Made by a program: the position numbers and the translations under genes
NCBI RefSeq assembly: GCF_009728145.1
Contig: NZ_WOCA01000019.1
Span: 20,669 to 84,668, forward strand
Direction: 5' to 3'
Length of the DNA: 64,000 nt
From: Ornithinibacillus caprae
GTDB lineage: Bacteria; Bacillota; Bacilli; Bacillales; Amphibacillaceae
Notes under the pieces: model-generated
Seen by the model: only the letters and a program-made list of their open reading frames with translations
Told to the model about the DNA's origin: nothing
Databases searched by the model: none
Shown here: piece by piece, positions 44,475 to 53,905 of the stretch
Position numbering within the stretch: the stretch's first letter is position 1
Layout of the letters: every line of letters starts with the position of its first letter

Positions 44475-45335
44475 CTATTTTGTATCTGGATCTGGTATAT
44501 CATCTGACTTCCTAAGTGCTGCTGGAGGAGTATCATGAATGTATGGAGGTGCAGGATTCAGTTTCGGTTTATCTCCAAATGGTACAGGATTTTCAAAATA
44601 ATTAAACTGACCTAATCCATCAATACTTGGACCGTATGCCCAGCGACCCTTTGCACTCTTTGTTCCAGCTGAATTATTATAAAAGGTATAAGCTACTTCC
44701 TGCTTTTCTAATTCTCTTGGGAACGTACTAGGTACAACAATGTTCTCTTTTGCTTCTAACTCCAAGCATGCTGCATACCATTGGTTTTGATGCATCGTAT
44801 CTCTGGCAATTAACCAGGAAAGCATATCTTTTACACCACGGTCATCCGTTTGTTCGTATAATCGCACCGCTTGTAGTCTTCCTTGTGATTCCGCGTTCAG
44901 GTTGGCACGGAAATCTGCCAGTAAGTTTCCACTAGCTATAATATAATCAGCTGTCCAACGATTTCCATTTGAATCTGCTGGCATTGCGCCTAATCCTGAT
45001 ACAATTGTATGTTGAGGGTTTGATCCTCCTAAAATAGCAGCAACAATAGGATTTTTTGCCGCTTCATCTAACTCAACATCTGGGGCACCATCCAGTAATC
45101 TAGCAATCATTGTAGCTAGCATCTCAATGTGTGCCAATTCTTCTGTACCGATATCCATTAACATATCACGGTACTTTCCATCACCACGAGTATTCCAACC
45201 TTGAAATAAATATTGCAATGCTACCGAAATCTCTCCAAACTGCCCACCTAAAATCTCTTGGAGCTTTCGTGCAAAGACTGGATCTGGGCATTCTGGTTTC
45301 GCATGATATTGTAATTCCTTCACATGATAAAACAA
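44475..45335 (-). CDS. Manganese catalase (CotJC/YdbD/YjqC family)
   Basis: A 286-residue di-manganese catalase: four-helix bundle with metal ligands in EISVALQYLFQGW, TEELAHIEMLATMIARLL and MLSWLIARDTMHQNQW. AAGGAGTGA is followed by a TTG whose product starts MFYHVKELQYHAKPECPDP, the same as family N-termini, so TTG 45335 is chosen over the ATG of the longer frame (45371). It protects cells or spores from peroxide. Reported spoVA-2mob transposons also carry a Mn catalase gene; here it lies 30 kb away, so a link is only a thought. Confidence 0.92.
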   Translation of the reverse strand: MFYHVKELQYHAKPECPDPVFARKLQEILGGQFGEISVALQYLFQGWNTRGDGKYRDMLMDIGTEELAHIEMLATMIARLLDGAPDVELDEAAKNPIVAAILGGSNPQHTIVSGLGAMPADSNGNRWTADYIIASGNLLADFRANLNAESQGRLQAVRLYEQTDDRGVKDMLSWLIARDTMHQNQWYAACLELEAKENIVVPSTFPRELEKQEVAYTFYNNSAGTKSAKGRWAYGPSIDGLGQFNYFENPVPFGDKPKLNPAPPYIHDTPPAALRKSDDIPDPDTK

Positions 45336-45500
45336 AAATCTCACTCCTTCATGAAATGGGTAAAAAACCACTCTCTAACTAGTTATTCATCTAGATGACA
45401 ATTGGTGACTAAAATGCTCGCCCAATTTTCTAGGCTACTAGATATTCTGTAAGTGAAAAGGTACACTAGAAAAAACAATATAAATTATGAAGGTACAAAA

Positions 45501-45680
45501 ATGATAGCGGATATTAAAAAAGTAGGGACCAACTACCAAGCAATCTTTTCAAGAAAGCTTCTTCATTCTGTTGAAGATGTATGGACTATGTTTACGGAAA
45601 ATGAAAAGTTAAAACAGTGGTTTGATGAACTATGTGTGGGAAAACTTCGTGAAGGGGGATACTTCAAACTAAGGATTTGA
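45501..45680 (+). pseudogene. Truncated AHSA1/SRPBCC-family gene
   Basis: ATG 45501 after GAAGG begins MIADIKKVGTNYQAIFSRKL, with VEDVWTMFTENEKLKQWFDEL and LREGGYFKL: the first 55 residues of an AHSA1/SRPBCC protein, normally about 145-150 residues. The frame then meets TGA at 45678-45680, seven bases before the tandem array starts. The homologous C-terminal two thirds are absent. The domain cannot fold without them, so the gene is most likely dead. Confidence 0.75.
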
Positions 45681-45686
45681 CATAAA

Positions 45687-46490
45687 CGGGCACTCATCAG
45701 TGGTATAAGTGACCAAACACTCCTCGGAGAATCAGAAACAGGCACTCATCTGCGTTATGAGTGACCAAACACTCTTCGGAAAATCAAAAACGGGCACTCA
45801 TCAGTGTAATGAGTGACCATTTACTCTTCGGAATATCAAAAACGGTCACTCATCTGCGTTATGAGTGACCAAACACTCTTCGGAAAATCAAAAACGGGCA
45901 CTCATCAGTGGTATGAGTGACCATTTGCTCTTCGGAAAATCAAAAACGGGCACTCATCTGCGTTATGAGTGACCAAACACTCTTCGGAAAATCAGAAACG
46001 GGCACTCATCTGCGTTATGAGTGACCATTTACTCTTCGGAGAACCAGAAACAGGCACTCATCTGCGTTATGAGTGACCATTTACTCTTCGGAAAATCAAA
46101 AACGGCCACTCATCAGTGGTATGAGTGACCATTTACTCTTCGGAGAATCAAAAACGGGCACTCACAAGTGGTATGAGTGACCATATACTGGTCGGAGAAC
46201 CATAAACGGGCACTCACAAGTGTTATAAGTGACCAAACGCTCTTCGGAGAATCAAAAACGGGCACTCATCAGTGTTATAAGTGACCAAACACTCTTCGGA
46301 ATATCAAAAACGGGCACTCATCAATGGTATGAGTGACCATTTACTCTTCGGAAAATCAAAAACGGGCACTCATCAGTGGTATGAGTGACCAAACACTCTT
46401 CGGAGAATCAAAAACGGTCACTCATCAGTGTAATGAGTGACCTAACGCTAGTCGAAAAACAAAAAACGGGTATTCATCGGCGTTATGATC
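45687..46490 (+). repeat. 52-bp tandem repeat array, 15 full units plus a partial
   Basis: Units start at 45687 and every 52 bp to 46415, plus a decayed piece from 46467. Consensus parts: CGGGCACTCATCAGTGGTAT, then GAGTGACCA, then AAACACTCTTCGGAAAATCA. Each unit has a CACTCAT/ATGAGTG inverted repeat and a second alternative GAGTG/CACTC pairing. Two sub-variants (TCAGTGGT or TCTGCGTT; AAACACTC or TTTACTC) are mixed along the array, and the last units are the most divergent. The period is not a multiple of three, so it is not protein-coding. No unique spacers, hence not CRISPR. Confidence 0.97.
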
Positions 46491-46614
46491 TTTTAACAGC
46501 TATTGTAAAGAGTGTAGCTTTTACCGAGAATTAAAGCATAGCGAGTAATTGATTTACATTGTAATGCAATTTATCAATTTGAAAACTGTATAACCATTAA
46601 AAAACAATTTATAT

Positions 46615-47568
46615 CTAAACTCTAACCAATTCTTCTAGATTTTCAAGCTCTTTCCCTAAGTATTTAGCTACTTCGAGCATCCCAAATTTGCCACTAATAG
46701 CTTCCGCTTCACTATTATAATTCGTATTCGTATTAATATCATAGGTGTAAATTCGGCCGTTTTTATCTTGGATAAACTCAATTCCTGCTATTTTTATATC
46801 ATTAGCAGCAAGAACACGCTCGTATTTTTTTAAGATGGGATGATCAAAATCATCTAATATTTGAAACTTAGATGGAGTTGAAGCACTTTCTCCTACTGCA
46901 CAAAACAGATCGTCAATCGTACAAGCATCTGCTGGGCACAATTCAAACCCTTCAGAAGTATCGACTCGAACCGCATACAGAAACTTTCCACCAACAAATT
47001 CACAGCGTGTAATATATGAATCTGGTGACTCGATATATTCTTGCAGCAATGTAATACCGTCTATTGAATCATCAAAGTGTTCACCTTCGACGTAATCCTG
47101 AAACGCTTCTATAGAACGGAAAAGCTGAACACCTAGCCCTTTTCCTGCACGATTATGTTTGGTGATAAACCTTTTCCCTGCAAATGTTTTAGCAGCTTCT
47201 ACTAATTCTTCTTTTCCAACCGCTGCAACAGTCTTCGGTGTTGGTACACCATGCTTTTCAAGCTCCAAATATTGTAATACCTTACTTACCTCTAATTGCA
47301 ATGCACGACTCCCATTGATTACTTCTCTGCCATATTGTTCCAGCCATGATAGAACTGCACTCGATAATTCTGGAGCATAGCGGTGGCCTCTTGTATGAGA
47401 AGATGCACTCATCCTACTGTAGAAAATTCCCTCTGGTGGCTCTGAAGTAAGGTGAACTTTTCCAGAATCTAATAACCAATCCTCGTAAGGAATCTGTAGT
47501 TCATCTAATCGCTTAAATAAATGCTCTGTCCATTCGTTGTTTTCATGTATCACATAAATTTTACTCAA
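46615..47568 (-). CDS. ATP-grasp protein (RimK/glutathione-synthetase type)
   Basis: A 317-residue ATP-grasp enzyme. The N-terminal lobe recalls RimK; the ATP-binding core shows VPTPKTVAAVGKEELVEAAK, RFITKHNRAGKGLGVQLF, and the metal-binding IKIAGIEFIQDKNGRIYTYD with DINTNTNYN. Such enzymes ligate a carboxylate to an amine or thiol via acyl phosphate. The start is TTG with AAAGGGG upstream. It lies 13 bp after the LLM monooxygenase gene under a SAM riboswitch, so its substrate is probably a sulfur compound or an amino acid derived from it; this is inference. Confidence 0.8.
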   Translation of the reverse strand: MSKIYVIHENNEWTEHLFKRLDELQIPYEDWLLDSGKVHLTSEPPEGIFYSRMSASSHTRGHRYAPELSSAVLSWLEQYGREVINGSRALQLEVSKVLQYLELEKHGVPTPKTVAAVGKEELVEAAKTFAGKRFITKHNRAGKGLGVQLFRSIEAFQDYVEGEHFDDSIDGITLLQEYIESPDSYITRCEFVGGKFLYAVRVDTSEGFELCPADACTIDDLFCAVGESASTPSKFQILDDFDHPILKKYERVLAANDIKIAGIEFIQDKNGRIYTYDINTNTNYNSEAEAISGKFGMLEVAKYLGKELENLEELVRV

Positions 47569-47581
47569 TCTAGTTACCCCT

Positions 47582-48634
47582 TTATTGTTTCGTCAATTGT
47601 TCACGTAATTCATCTACTTTTGGCATAACCTGTTTAGAAAATCGTTCCAATTCTTCTAATTGTGGAGAACACTGTAGTAATAATAGGTCAACCCCTACAT
47701 TTTCATAGGCTAAAATTTGCTTTGCAATTTGCTCTGGTGTTCCAATCAAATTCGGTCGTAAGCCACGGTTAGATACAGAATAGTCCTGTAGTTGGATTTG
47801 TTGCTCCAGTTCGGATTTAGATGTAAAATCTTTAAATCCAGCATAACCACTTGTATCTTTTACCGTCGTAATACGTGTTAATTCTTTCTGCGCTTCTTCT
47901 TCGGTATCACGGCATATTACATAAGCAGCCATTCCAAATGATTGTAATGGTTCTCGTCCAGCCTTCATTCGTCGTTCTTTCATATCAACAATCTTTGCAC
48001 CAACTTCCTCAACCGTACCACCGTGCATCACATATGCATCACAATGGGAAGTAATGACATCTTTCCCTTTTTCACTTTCCCCACCAGCATATAATACTGG
48101 ATTAGGTCGCTGCACTGGTTTTGGTGAGAGAACCGTATTTTCAATTTGATAAAACTTACCGTCATAGGAGAACTGATCTTCTGTCCATAAGCCTCTTAAA
48201 ATTTCAACAAACTCATTTGTCCGATCGTATCGTTCATCATGCTCGGTAAAATCTCCACCATATTGCTTCGCTTCTCCTTCCCACCAACCTGAGACGATGT
48301 TTAATGTGAATCGGCCATTACTGATATGATCAATATTCGATGCCATTTTTGCTGTCACTGCAGGATTATGAAAAACTGGTCGTACAGCTGCCATAATTTC
48401 AATTTTTTCCGTAACAGCTGCTAATGCTGCAGCAGTAGACCAAGCTTCTAGAGAATCCTGATCTGGTCCCTTAATATCATTTAAATACAACTCCGCAATT
48501 AATGTTGTATCATAACCCCAATTTTCGGCATTCTGAATAACTTTCTTTGCGTAATCAAATGTTGGTGGCATCCCCTCATCTTCAACATTCCGTAACCAAC
48601 CACCAAAAATAGGTAACCAAAATCCATATTTCAT
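47582..48634 (-). CDS. LLM-class flavin-dependent monooxygenase (SsuD/SfnG-like)
   Basis: A 350-residue FMNH2-dependent monooxygenase of the bacterial luciferase fold. MKYGFWLPIFGGWL, FHNPAVTAKMASNIDHISNG, RFTLNIVSGWWEGEAKQYG and YAGGESEKGKD fit alkanesulfonate (SsuD) or dimethylsulfone (SfnG) monooxygenases. It releases sulfite from an organosulfur compound, given SAM riboswitch control. There are no ssuABC transporter genes here. AGGAG precedes the ATG. A flavin reductase would be needed; a candidate lies at 62465 but is unlinked. Confidence 0.85.
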   Translation of the reverse strand: MKYGFWLPIFGGWLRNVEDEGMPPTFDYAKKVIQNAENWGYDTTLIAELYLNDIKGPDQDSLEAWSTAAALAAVTEKIEIMAAVRPVFHNPAVTAKMASNIDHISNGRFTLNIVSGWWEGEAKQYGGDFTEHDERYDRTNEFVEILRGLWTEDQFSYDGKFYQIENTVLSPKPVQRPNPVLYAGGESEKGKDVITSHCDAYVMHGGTVEEVGAKIVDMKERRMKAGREPLQSFGMAAYVICRDTEEEAQKELTRITTVKDTSGYAGFKDFTSKSELEQQIQLQDYSVSNRGLRPNLIGTPEQIAKQILAYENVGVDLLLLQCSPQLEELERFSKQVMPKVDELREQLTKQ

Positions 48635-48670
48635 CCTGAATCACTCCTGTTTTCTCTTTGGTATAAAACA

Positions 48671-48704
48671 AAAAACCCTTTTCTAGTCGATAAGAAAAGA
48701 GTTT
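48671..48704 (-). terminator. SAM riboswitch terminator
   Basis: AAACCCTTTTCT pairs with AGAAAAGAGTTT (with a G-U pair), followed on the minus strand by TTTTTTG. It lies between the SAM aptamer and the LLM gene. Confidence 0.85.
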
Positions 48705-48730
48705 ATAATCTAAGCAATATGATTTTCCCC

Positions 48731-48838
48731 CTCTCATCTTTCAAGCTTTATGCTTGCTGGAATTGGCACAGTATTCTAGAAAGAACCTGTTGCCGAGGCT
48801 TCAAAGGGCCATCTCCCTCCACCTCTCTGGATAAGAAT
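48731..48838 (-). ncRNA. SAM-I riboswitch (S box)
   Basis: On the minus strand: TTATCCAGAGAGGTGGAGGG, TGGCCCTTTGAAGCC, CGGCAACAGG, then GTGCCAATTCC, AGCAAG and GAAAGATGAGAG. All conserved S-box blocks are in order. It controls the LLM/ATP-grasp operon: high S-adenosylmethionine terminates transcription, so the operon serves sulfur-limited growth. Confidence 0.96.
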
Positions 48839-48906
48839 AAAGATTAATTATTAAATTGTTAAAACTTATAATATATTACGACAGTTAAACTGTCAACAAA
48901 AATAAC

Positions 48907-50442
48907 TTAAAGATCTTCACGAATATATTCCACCATTCGATCAATCACTTGTGGCCCATCCTCTTCATCTAAAAGATTATTTAATAAAATGGAAAAGATA
49001 AGTGTTTCTTTCCCTTCATCCGTAATATAACCTGACAACGTACTGACACCAGCGATTGTGCCAGTTTTTGCCTGGACCGACAAGTCACCCATACGAAATC
49101 TCAATGTTCCACCAATCATTCGTTCTGGATTACCAGCAACCGGTAAAGATCCAAAATATGTCTCAAACCAAGGTTCATCCATTGCCGCATATAAAAGCTT
49201 TGTAAGTTCATTTGGTGGAAGTAACGTAACATGCGAGATACCAGATCCATCACGAATCACTAGATTTTCGATATCAAGGCCAATCTTTTTTAATTCTTCC
49301 TCCATAACCTCTATTCCTTTTTCCCAGCTTCCTTCGTCATGTACCTGTTTTCCCATTTCTTTTACTAAAATTTCTCCATGTACATTATTACTTAATTTCA
49401 TAAATGGAATAAGAAGTTCTGATAATGGCATGGATTTATGGGCATATAATAAATTGCTATTTTTGTTTACTCTTCCCTGCTTTACCATACCAGTCCACGT
49501 GATCCCTTGTTCTTGTAGTGCATGACCAAATAAATCCATCGCATATAAAGATGGTTCCCAAACTGCCATCCACTCGGTTATACTTGGTGATCCAACTGGA
49601 ATAGGTCCTTCAATTGTAATCGTATTTTCACCATGCTTACGGTTCAGTGTTAAATCTTCTTCTTCCTCACTAGCAACTGTTTCAGCAGTACTTTCAATTT
49701 TGATATATGTAGTGTCTGGTGAAACAGAAATCGTTGGTTGATCTCCTGGCTTACTTCCTGGGGACACTTTAACAATAACCGAACCAGAATCGTAATCCTT
49801 ATCAGGTGATGCAGTTAAAGCAGAGATTTGTGCTCCGTAATACCAGTGCTCATCACTCCAATCCAAATCACGAGACAAACGAACATCATCATACCATGTA
49901 TCATCACCAATAAGATCACCATTAATTTCCTTAATTCCGCTTTCCTTTACTTTTTTCGCAAAAGCTTCAAAATCCTCTGGTACTAAAGTTGGGTCTCCTT
50001 TCCCCTTTAAAATCAGATCGCCCTCTAGTATATTTCCTTTTACCTCTCCATTTGCCCATAATTCAGTTGGAAACCTATGATCCTCCCCTAGTACAGATAA
50101 TGCTGCATAGCCTGTTAATAGCTTCATATTCGAGGCTGGACGTAATCGCGTATTCCCTAATTGTTCATAAAGTAATGCACCATTAGCAGCAGAGCGTACA
50201 CTAATTCCAACTAGCGCCCCATTTAAAATTGGTTCATTCTTGATGTAATCTTCAAGTTTTGTCAACTGAACAACATCTCGATTACTGATGACTTCCTTAC
50301 TCTCTTGTTTCAAGGTGTTTTTCCCCTCCACAGATTGGGCTTGTCTCGTATCAGGACTTGATGAAAACATCACTATTGCTATTCCTATAAAGAAAATAAG
50401 TAACAACCCAACCCCAAGCTTAAAAAACTTCAGAATAATCAA
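48907..50442 (-). CDS. dacC: D-Ala-D-Ala carboxypeptidase/endopeptidase (PBP4a type, S13)
   Basis: A 511-residue penicillin-binding protein of peptidase family S13. An N-terminal hydrophobic segment (about 8-27) is a signal or anchor. Catalytic Ser104 and Lys107 in SNMK, the SxN motif in LSNNVHGE, and KTG in VQAKTGTIAGVSTLSGY. The long insert between SNMK and SxN is typical of PBP4a (DacC) and E. coli PBP4. Start is unclear: TTG 50442 is directly adjacent to GGGAG, while codons at proper spacing would be the unusual ATT or CTG. Confidence 0.88.
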   Translation of the reverse strand: MIILKFFKLGVGLLLIFFIGIAIVMFSSSPDTRQAQSVEGKNTLKQESKEVISNRDVVQLTKLEDYIKNEPILNGALVGISVRSAANGALLYEQLGNTRLRPASNMKLLTGYAALSVLGEDHRFPTELWANGEVKGNILEGDLILKGKGDPTLVPEDFEAFAKKVKESGIKEINGDLIGDDTWYDDVRLSRDLDWSDEHWYYGAQISALTASPDKDYDSGSVIVKVSPGSKPGDQPTISVSPDTTYIKIESTAETVASEEEEDLTLNRKHGENTITIEGPIPVGSPSITEWMAVWEPSLYAMDLFGHALQEQGITWTGMVKQGRVNKNSNLLYAHKSMPLSELLIPFMKLSNNVHGEILVKEMGKQVHDEGSWEKGIEVMEEELKKIGLDIENLVIRDGSGISHVTLLPPNELTKLLYAAMDEPWFETYFGSLPVAGNPERMIGGTLRFRMGDLSVQAKTGTIAGVSTLSGYITDEGKETLIFSILLNNLLDEEDGPQVIDRMVEYIREDL

Positions 50443-50505
50443 CTCCCAATACCTTTATTTTCTTTATAGTTTGTGCAGCAACAGCCCTTTTTAAAAAGTT
50501 ATTCA

Positions 50506-52116
50506 CTATATTTTTGATTGATGATTGATTTTATAGCTAATCTTCAAAAAAGGGATGGAAAATATCCACATCTGATGCTGCGCTTCAAGAATACCTCGTT
50601 CTATTTCTTTTACTTGAAAATCTTCTTCAATTGGTAATCGAAACAAAAATTTGTTTATGGCTAAATAAATTCCTGAATCAGCTTGTACACTGGATCCTTT
50701 TCTACTTGTTAATTGCAAATTATCATTACTTTGGTTTAGCTCCAAAATTCCAATCATACTGGAAGCTGGTAATGGTAGTGCTATATTCATATAAGTTCGT
50801 CCATGTGATTGATGAAATCCGTATAAGGCAACAAACACCGTTTCCCCATTCACTTTCCTTATCCAAGCCCTTGTTCCTAATCTACCATCTAACTGATCGT
50901 CAATGGAGAAAATATCACCAGTCATTTCAACTTCTTTACTTAATAGAGGTAGATTCAGTTGTTTCGTATACCGACTTACAAACCGATAACAGGCAGCAAA
51001 TGGAAGAAACCAATGATACCATTTAATTTTAGCAAAAAGACGATATTCCGATGTATTTTCATAAAAATCAGCTATAGTAGTTGACAATGAGTGTAAGTCG
51101 ATATGAGGTTCATAAACTCTCATATCATCCACTAATCCTTGGTACATACGGTCATCAACTTTTCCATCCACAAAACCCTCCCCAATAGATAAGCCTCCTC
51201 TTAATCTACTTACTGGAAACGTCCGTTTTATAAAATTTGTAGGTGGTACATTAATACTCCAACCAATTACCCCAACGAAAGCAAATAGTAAAGAATTAAC
51301 CACTCCATGAAAACGAAGCATAAAGTCTATGGTTACAGAATAATTGTTGGTCATATTTCCAAGGGAATACAACAAGGAAAATAAAATAGTTATCCCTAAT
51401 GCCATAAACGATACACAAACGAACCATTTTTGAGTTATCTTATTGAACGGTGCCTTCAACGAAATTACAATCAATCCAAAGATGCCAAAAATATAAAATA
51501 ATACAGATATTACTTCAATAATCGGTGAAAACGCAATTCCAAGTGCCACAATCATAGGGGCTGCAAGTAGGGCTAATCCAACAAAGGTATACATCGGAGG
51601 CTTATACATCCTACCTAAAAACCCAATAAAAATTGGTAGTAAAAAAGCTGCGTAATGAAAATGGATAGCTGTTAGCCATGTTAGAATTGGTGAAAATCCG
51701 GTATTGATTCCTACTTCATAAGCTAAAAACCAGCCACCGCCAATTGCAATATAGATTAATCCAATATTAATCATACATTCTTCTATATATTCGAAGCCTC
51801 GGTTTATAAATCTTATAATGCCAAATGCCAACACGGCTATGGTAAACAAGAAATAAATGAATGCTAATAATGAATCTATCATTGGATTTTCAGTAACTTG
51901 CAACATAAATACGGACATCGTGGACGGAATGGACAGGTAGCCTAGATACGTTGATATGGTTGTTCGTTGATCTCGAATTACTAGATGAAGGACAAATGGT
52001 ACGAACACTACTTGTGCTACAGTAAGGAGTACGTCATACCAAGGTTCAACTCCAATAAAAACAACCATTACTATTAATATAATACTATTAATAATTGCTA
52101 GATTACGTAATATCAT
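50506..52116 (-). CDS. yndJ: YndJ family membrane protein
   Basis: A 536-residue protein with about ten membrane helices followed by a 170-residue soluble domain. Segments such as GINTGFSPILTWLTAIHFHY and FHGVVNSLLFAFVGVIGW match my memory of the B. subtilis YndJ family, of unknown function. The start is set at MILRNLA (52116), overlapping yndH by 14 bp; the longer frame to 52209 would overlap by over 100 bp. Last gene of yndG-yndH-yndJ. Confidence 0.75.
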   Translation of the reverse strand: MILRNLAIINSIILIVMVVFIGVEPWYDVLLTVAQVVFVPFVLHLVIRDQRTTISTYLGYLSIPSTMSVFMLQVTENPMIDSLLAFIYFLFTIAVLAFGIIRFINRGFEYIEECMINIGLIYIAIGGGWFLAYEVGINTGFSPILTWLTAIHFHYAAFLLPIFIGFLGRMYKPPMYTFVGLALLAAPMIVALGIAFSPIIEVISVLFYIFGIFGLIVISLKAPFNKITQKWFVCVSFMALGITILFSLLYSLGNMTNNYSVTIDFMLRFHGVVNSLLFAFVGVIGWSINVPPTNFIKRTFPVSRLRGGLSIGEGFVDGKVDDRMYQGLVDDMRVYEPHIDLHSLSTTIADFYENTSEYRLFAKIKWYHWFLPFAACYRFVSRYTKQLNLPLLSKEVEMTGDIFSIDDQLDGRLGTRAWIRKVNGETVFVALYGFHQSHGRTYMNIALPLPASSMIGILELNQSNDNLQLTSRKGSSVQADSGIYLAINKFLFRLPIEEDFQVKEIERGILEAQHQMWIFSIPFLKISYKINHQSKI

Positions 52117-52717
52117 CGTGGGTAAACGTCCCTTCATAAGCAAAAAGCCTGCCAACAATTGGATTGATAACCGTAACATAAATGATATAGATGGATTCCT
52201 TTGGATCAAATTCCTCTCTCACGGTAGCAATCCCTTGAAATAGTCTAGGTAAAGGAATTTCCAACCTCCCTAATACCAATCGTTGTCTACTAGATTTGAT
52301 GATTAGTCCGCCAGTATCCGTCACATCAAGAACTAAATCAGAATAGAAAATAGAAGGTTCTCCAAAATAATCTTTAATAACCTTTTTCTCTTGGTCAAAA
52401 CTCATTAACGCGTTGAAATATCGCTTTTTCTTTTCAAAGTAAAATATTCTCTCCCAGTGTACTTGTTGCTCTCCATTTTTAGCTATTAAAGGAGTATTTA
52501 CAATCTGAAATGGAATATTCTTACCATGCTCAGGGAAAAGTAACTTCCTTCTAGTGCCCATGAAAAATAGTGGATATAACATCCTAGGTCCACCATGGAT
52601 CGTTTTCATGACACCAGTAGCTGTATATGATACATTGCCTTCCAACTCATACCGTTTTTGTAACATCGGGTGAAGCTCTTTAAATTTCTCGCCTAAGACT
52701 TGTTTATAAATAGACAT
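52103..52717 (-). CDS. yndH: YndH-like DUF4166 protein
   Basis: A 204-residue soluble protein beginning MSIYKQVLGEKFKELHPMLQ, with LYPLFFMGTRRKLLFPEHGK: features of the DUF4166 family, like B. subtilis YndH. AGGTG four bases before the ATG at 52717 supports this start over the upstream frame to 52762. Function unknown. It lies 8 bp after yndG and overlaps yndJ. Confidence 0.78.
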   Translation of the reverse strand: MSIYKQVLGEKFKELHPMLQKRYELEGNVSYTATGVMKTIHGGPRMLYPLFFMGTRRKLLFPEHGKNIPFQIVNTPLIAKNGEQQVHWERIFYFEKKKRYFNALMSFDQEKKVIKDYFGEPSIFYSDLVLDVTDTGGLIIKSSRQRLVLGRLEIPLPRLFQGIATVREEFDPKESIYIIYVTVINPIVGRLFAYEGTFTHDDIT

Positions 52718-52724
52718 GTCACAC

Positions 52725-53630
52725 CTAACGCTTTCTCTTACAATTCTTCGCCGTTGGAACACCCTTACTTAACAATATCCCAATTACGGAAAGTATAATT
52801 AATGCTAAATTAAACGTTAATGGATTAAAAGGTTGTATGACGTATCCAGGCTCAGCAAGGATTGCTCCAAGCATGAGAATTGGAAACATTACTACCTGGA
52901 CGACAAATAGTCGCCTTTTATTACGATAGAATAGCCACAGAACTCCAAATAACATTTCTAGCACACCCGCTACATACACCATGAATTCACCTTGGCTATA
53001 TGTTAATGGGATTGTCTTGGTTAACATAGTTACCTCATCAGGATACATATACAATAGTTTTGGGACCAGTCCATGATAGATCCATATAAGTGCAAAGAAA
53101 AATGATAGAATCCAAGTACAAAAAAACCTGATATACTGTGATGCAGGGGTTTCTCCTTTTTCTAGCCAATTTTTTAATACATCAAAGCTAAGTGCCGTTC
53201 CCCACCCTATCATCGGCCGGAAAATGAGCTTATCAAATAATGCTCCTAACTTACCAAAACTAGGTTCATAATTATATTGTGTTAAAAACGTAATGGAATG
53301 ATTGGACTCAGGTATATATTTCCAATACCCTCTACCCTCTCTAATAATCGAAATAGATTGGTCTGTACCAAAATGTAAAGAAGACGTTCGAGATCCGTCC
53401 TCTGCATGATGACCACCTACACTCCGTCCCCATCCTTCAATTTCTAGTCCAAAGCCTATTTTCGTTTTATATGAAAACTCCTGTGGTTTACCGTCTTTCT
53501 TTGGCATATAGGTAATCGATGAAAAACGTAGATCCCATTGTTCATGTAAATCAGGCTGTTGTGTTGCTTGCCAAAGCTTGGCCATGTCTGTATGTAAAGG
53601 AATTTCAACGTAGATGGGATTATGTTTCAT
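52725..53630 (-). CDS. yndG: YndG-like SRPBCC-DoxX-type protein
   Basis: A 301-residue protein. The first half (about 1-150) resembles an SRPBCC lipid-binding domain (YVEIPLHTDMAKLWQATQQP, HEQWDLRFSSITYM); the second half has four membrane helices of the DoxX-like kind. It matches YndG of B. subtilis in arrangement and operon position. GGGGGTGG precedes the ATG. It is the first gene of the yndGHJ operon, presumably for an envelope function not yet known. Confidence 0.78.
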   Translation of the reverse strand: MKHNPIYVEIPLHTDMAKLWQATQQPDLHEQWDLRFSSITYMPKKDGKPQEFSYKTKIGFGLEIEGWGRSVGGHHAEDGSRTSSLHFGTDQSISIIREGRGYWKYIPESNHSITFLTQYNYEPSFGKLGALFDKLIFRPMIGWGTALSFDVLKNWLEKGETPASQYIRFFCTWILSFFFALIWIYHGLVPKLLYMYPDEVTMLTKTIPLTYSQGEFMVYVAGVLEMLFGVLWLFYRNKRRLFVVQVVMFPILMLGAILAEPGYVIQPFNPLTFNLALIILSVIGILLSKGVPTAKNCKRKR

Positions 53631-53867
53631 GCTAGTCCACCCCCGGCAATAGATTATTACGTTCTTAATTTTAGAGAACTCTAGTGATAATGCTCAAATA
53701 AATTCGAAGCGCAATTAGAGAAGTTATATACTGTATGATGTAACTTAAGTATAAGATTAACGTATAAAAGTAATCCATTTATGTTCTTTCAAAGCCGATA
53801 CTTCCAACGAACGTCATTACGTTTATTCTAACATAATTAACCACCACCTATGACTGTTTATTAGAAA

Positions 53868-53901
53868 ATAAGAGCCTTTCCCATTTGAAAAAGACTCTTA
53901 T
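53868..53901 (-). terminator. Intrinsic terminator of the ABC-F gene
   Basis: ATAAGAG and CTCTTAT pair around an inner CTTTTTC/GGGAAAGG-like helix, with TTTTC following on the minus strand. The rest of 53631-53867 shows nothing I recognise. Confidence 0.7.
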
Positions 53902-53905
53902 CTCC

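Noticed and set aside
45687..46490. Tandem array as a CRISPR locus
   Set aside because: Units are contiguous 52-bp copies with scattered substitutions and no unique spacers; no cas genes lie in the window.
49058..49525. Plus-strand ORF of 155 codons
   Set aside because: Lies antisense inside the carboxypeptidase gene; no ribosome binding site and no recognisable domain.
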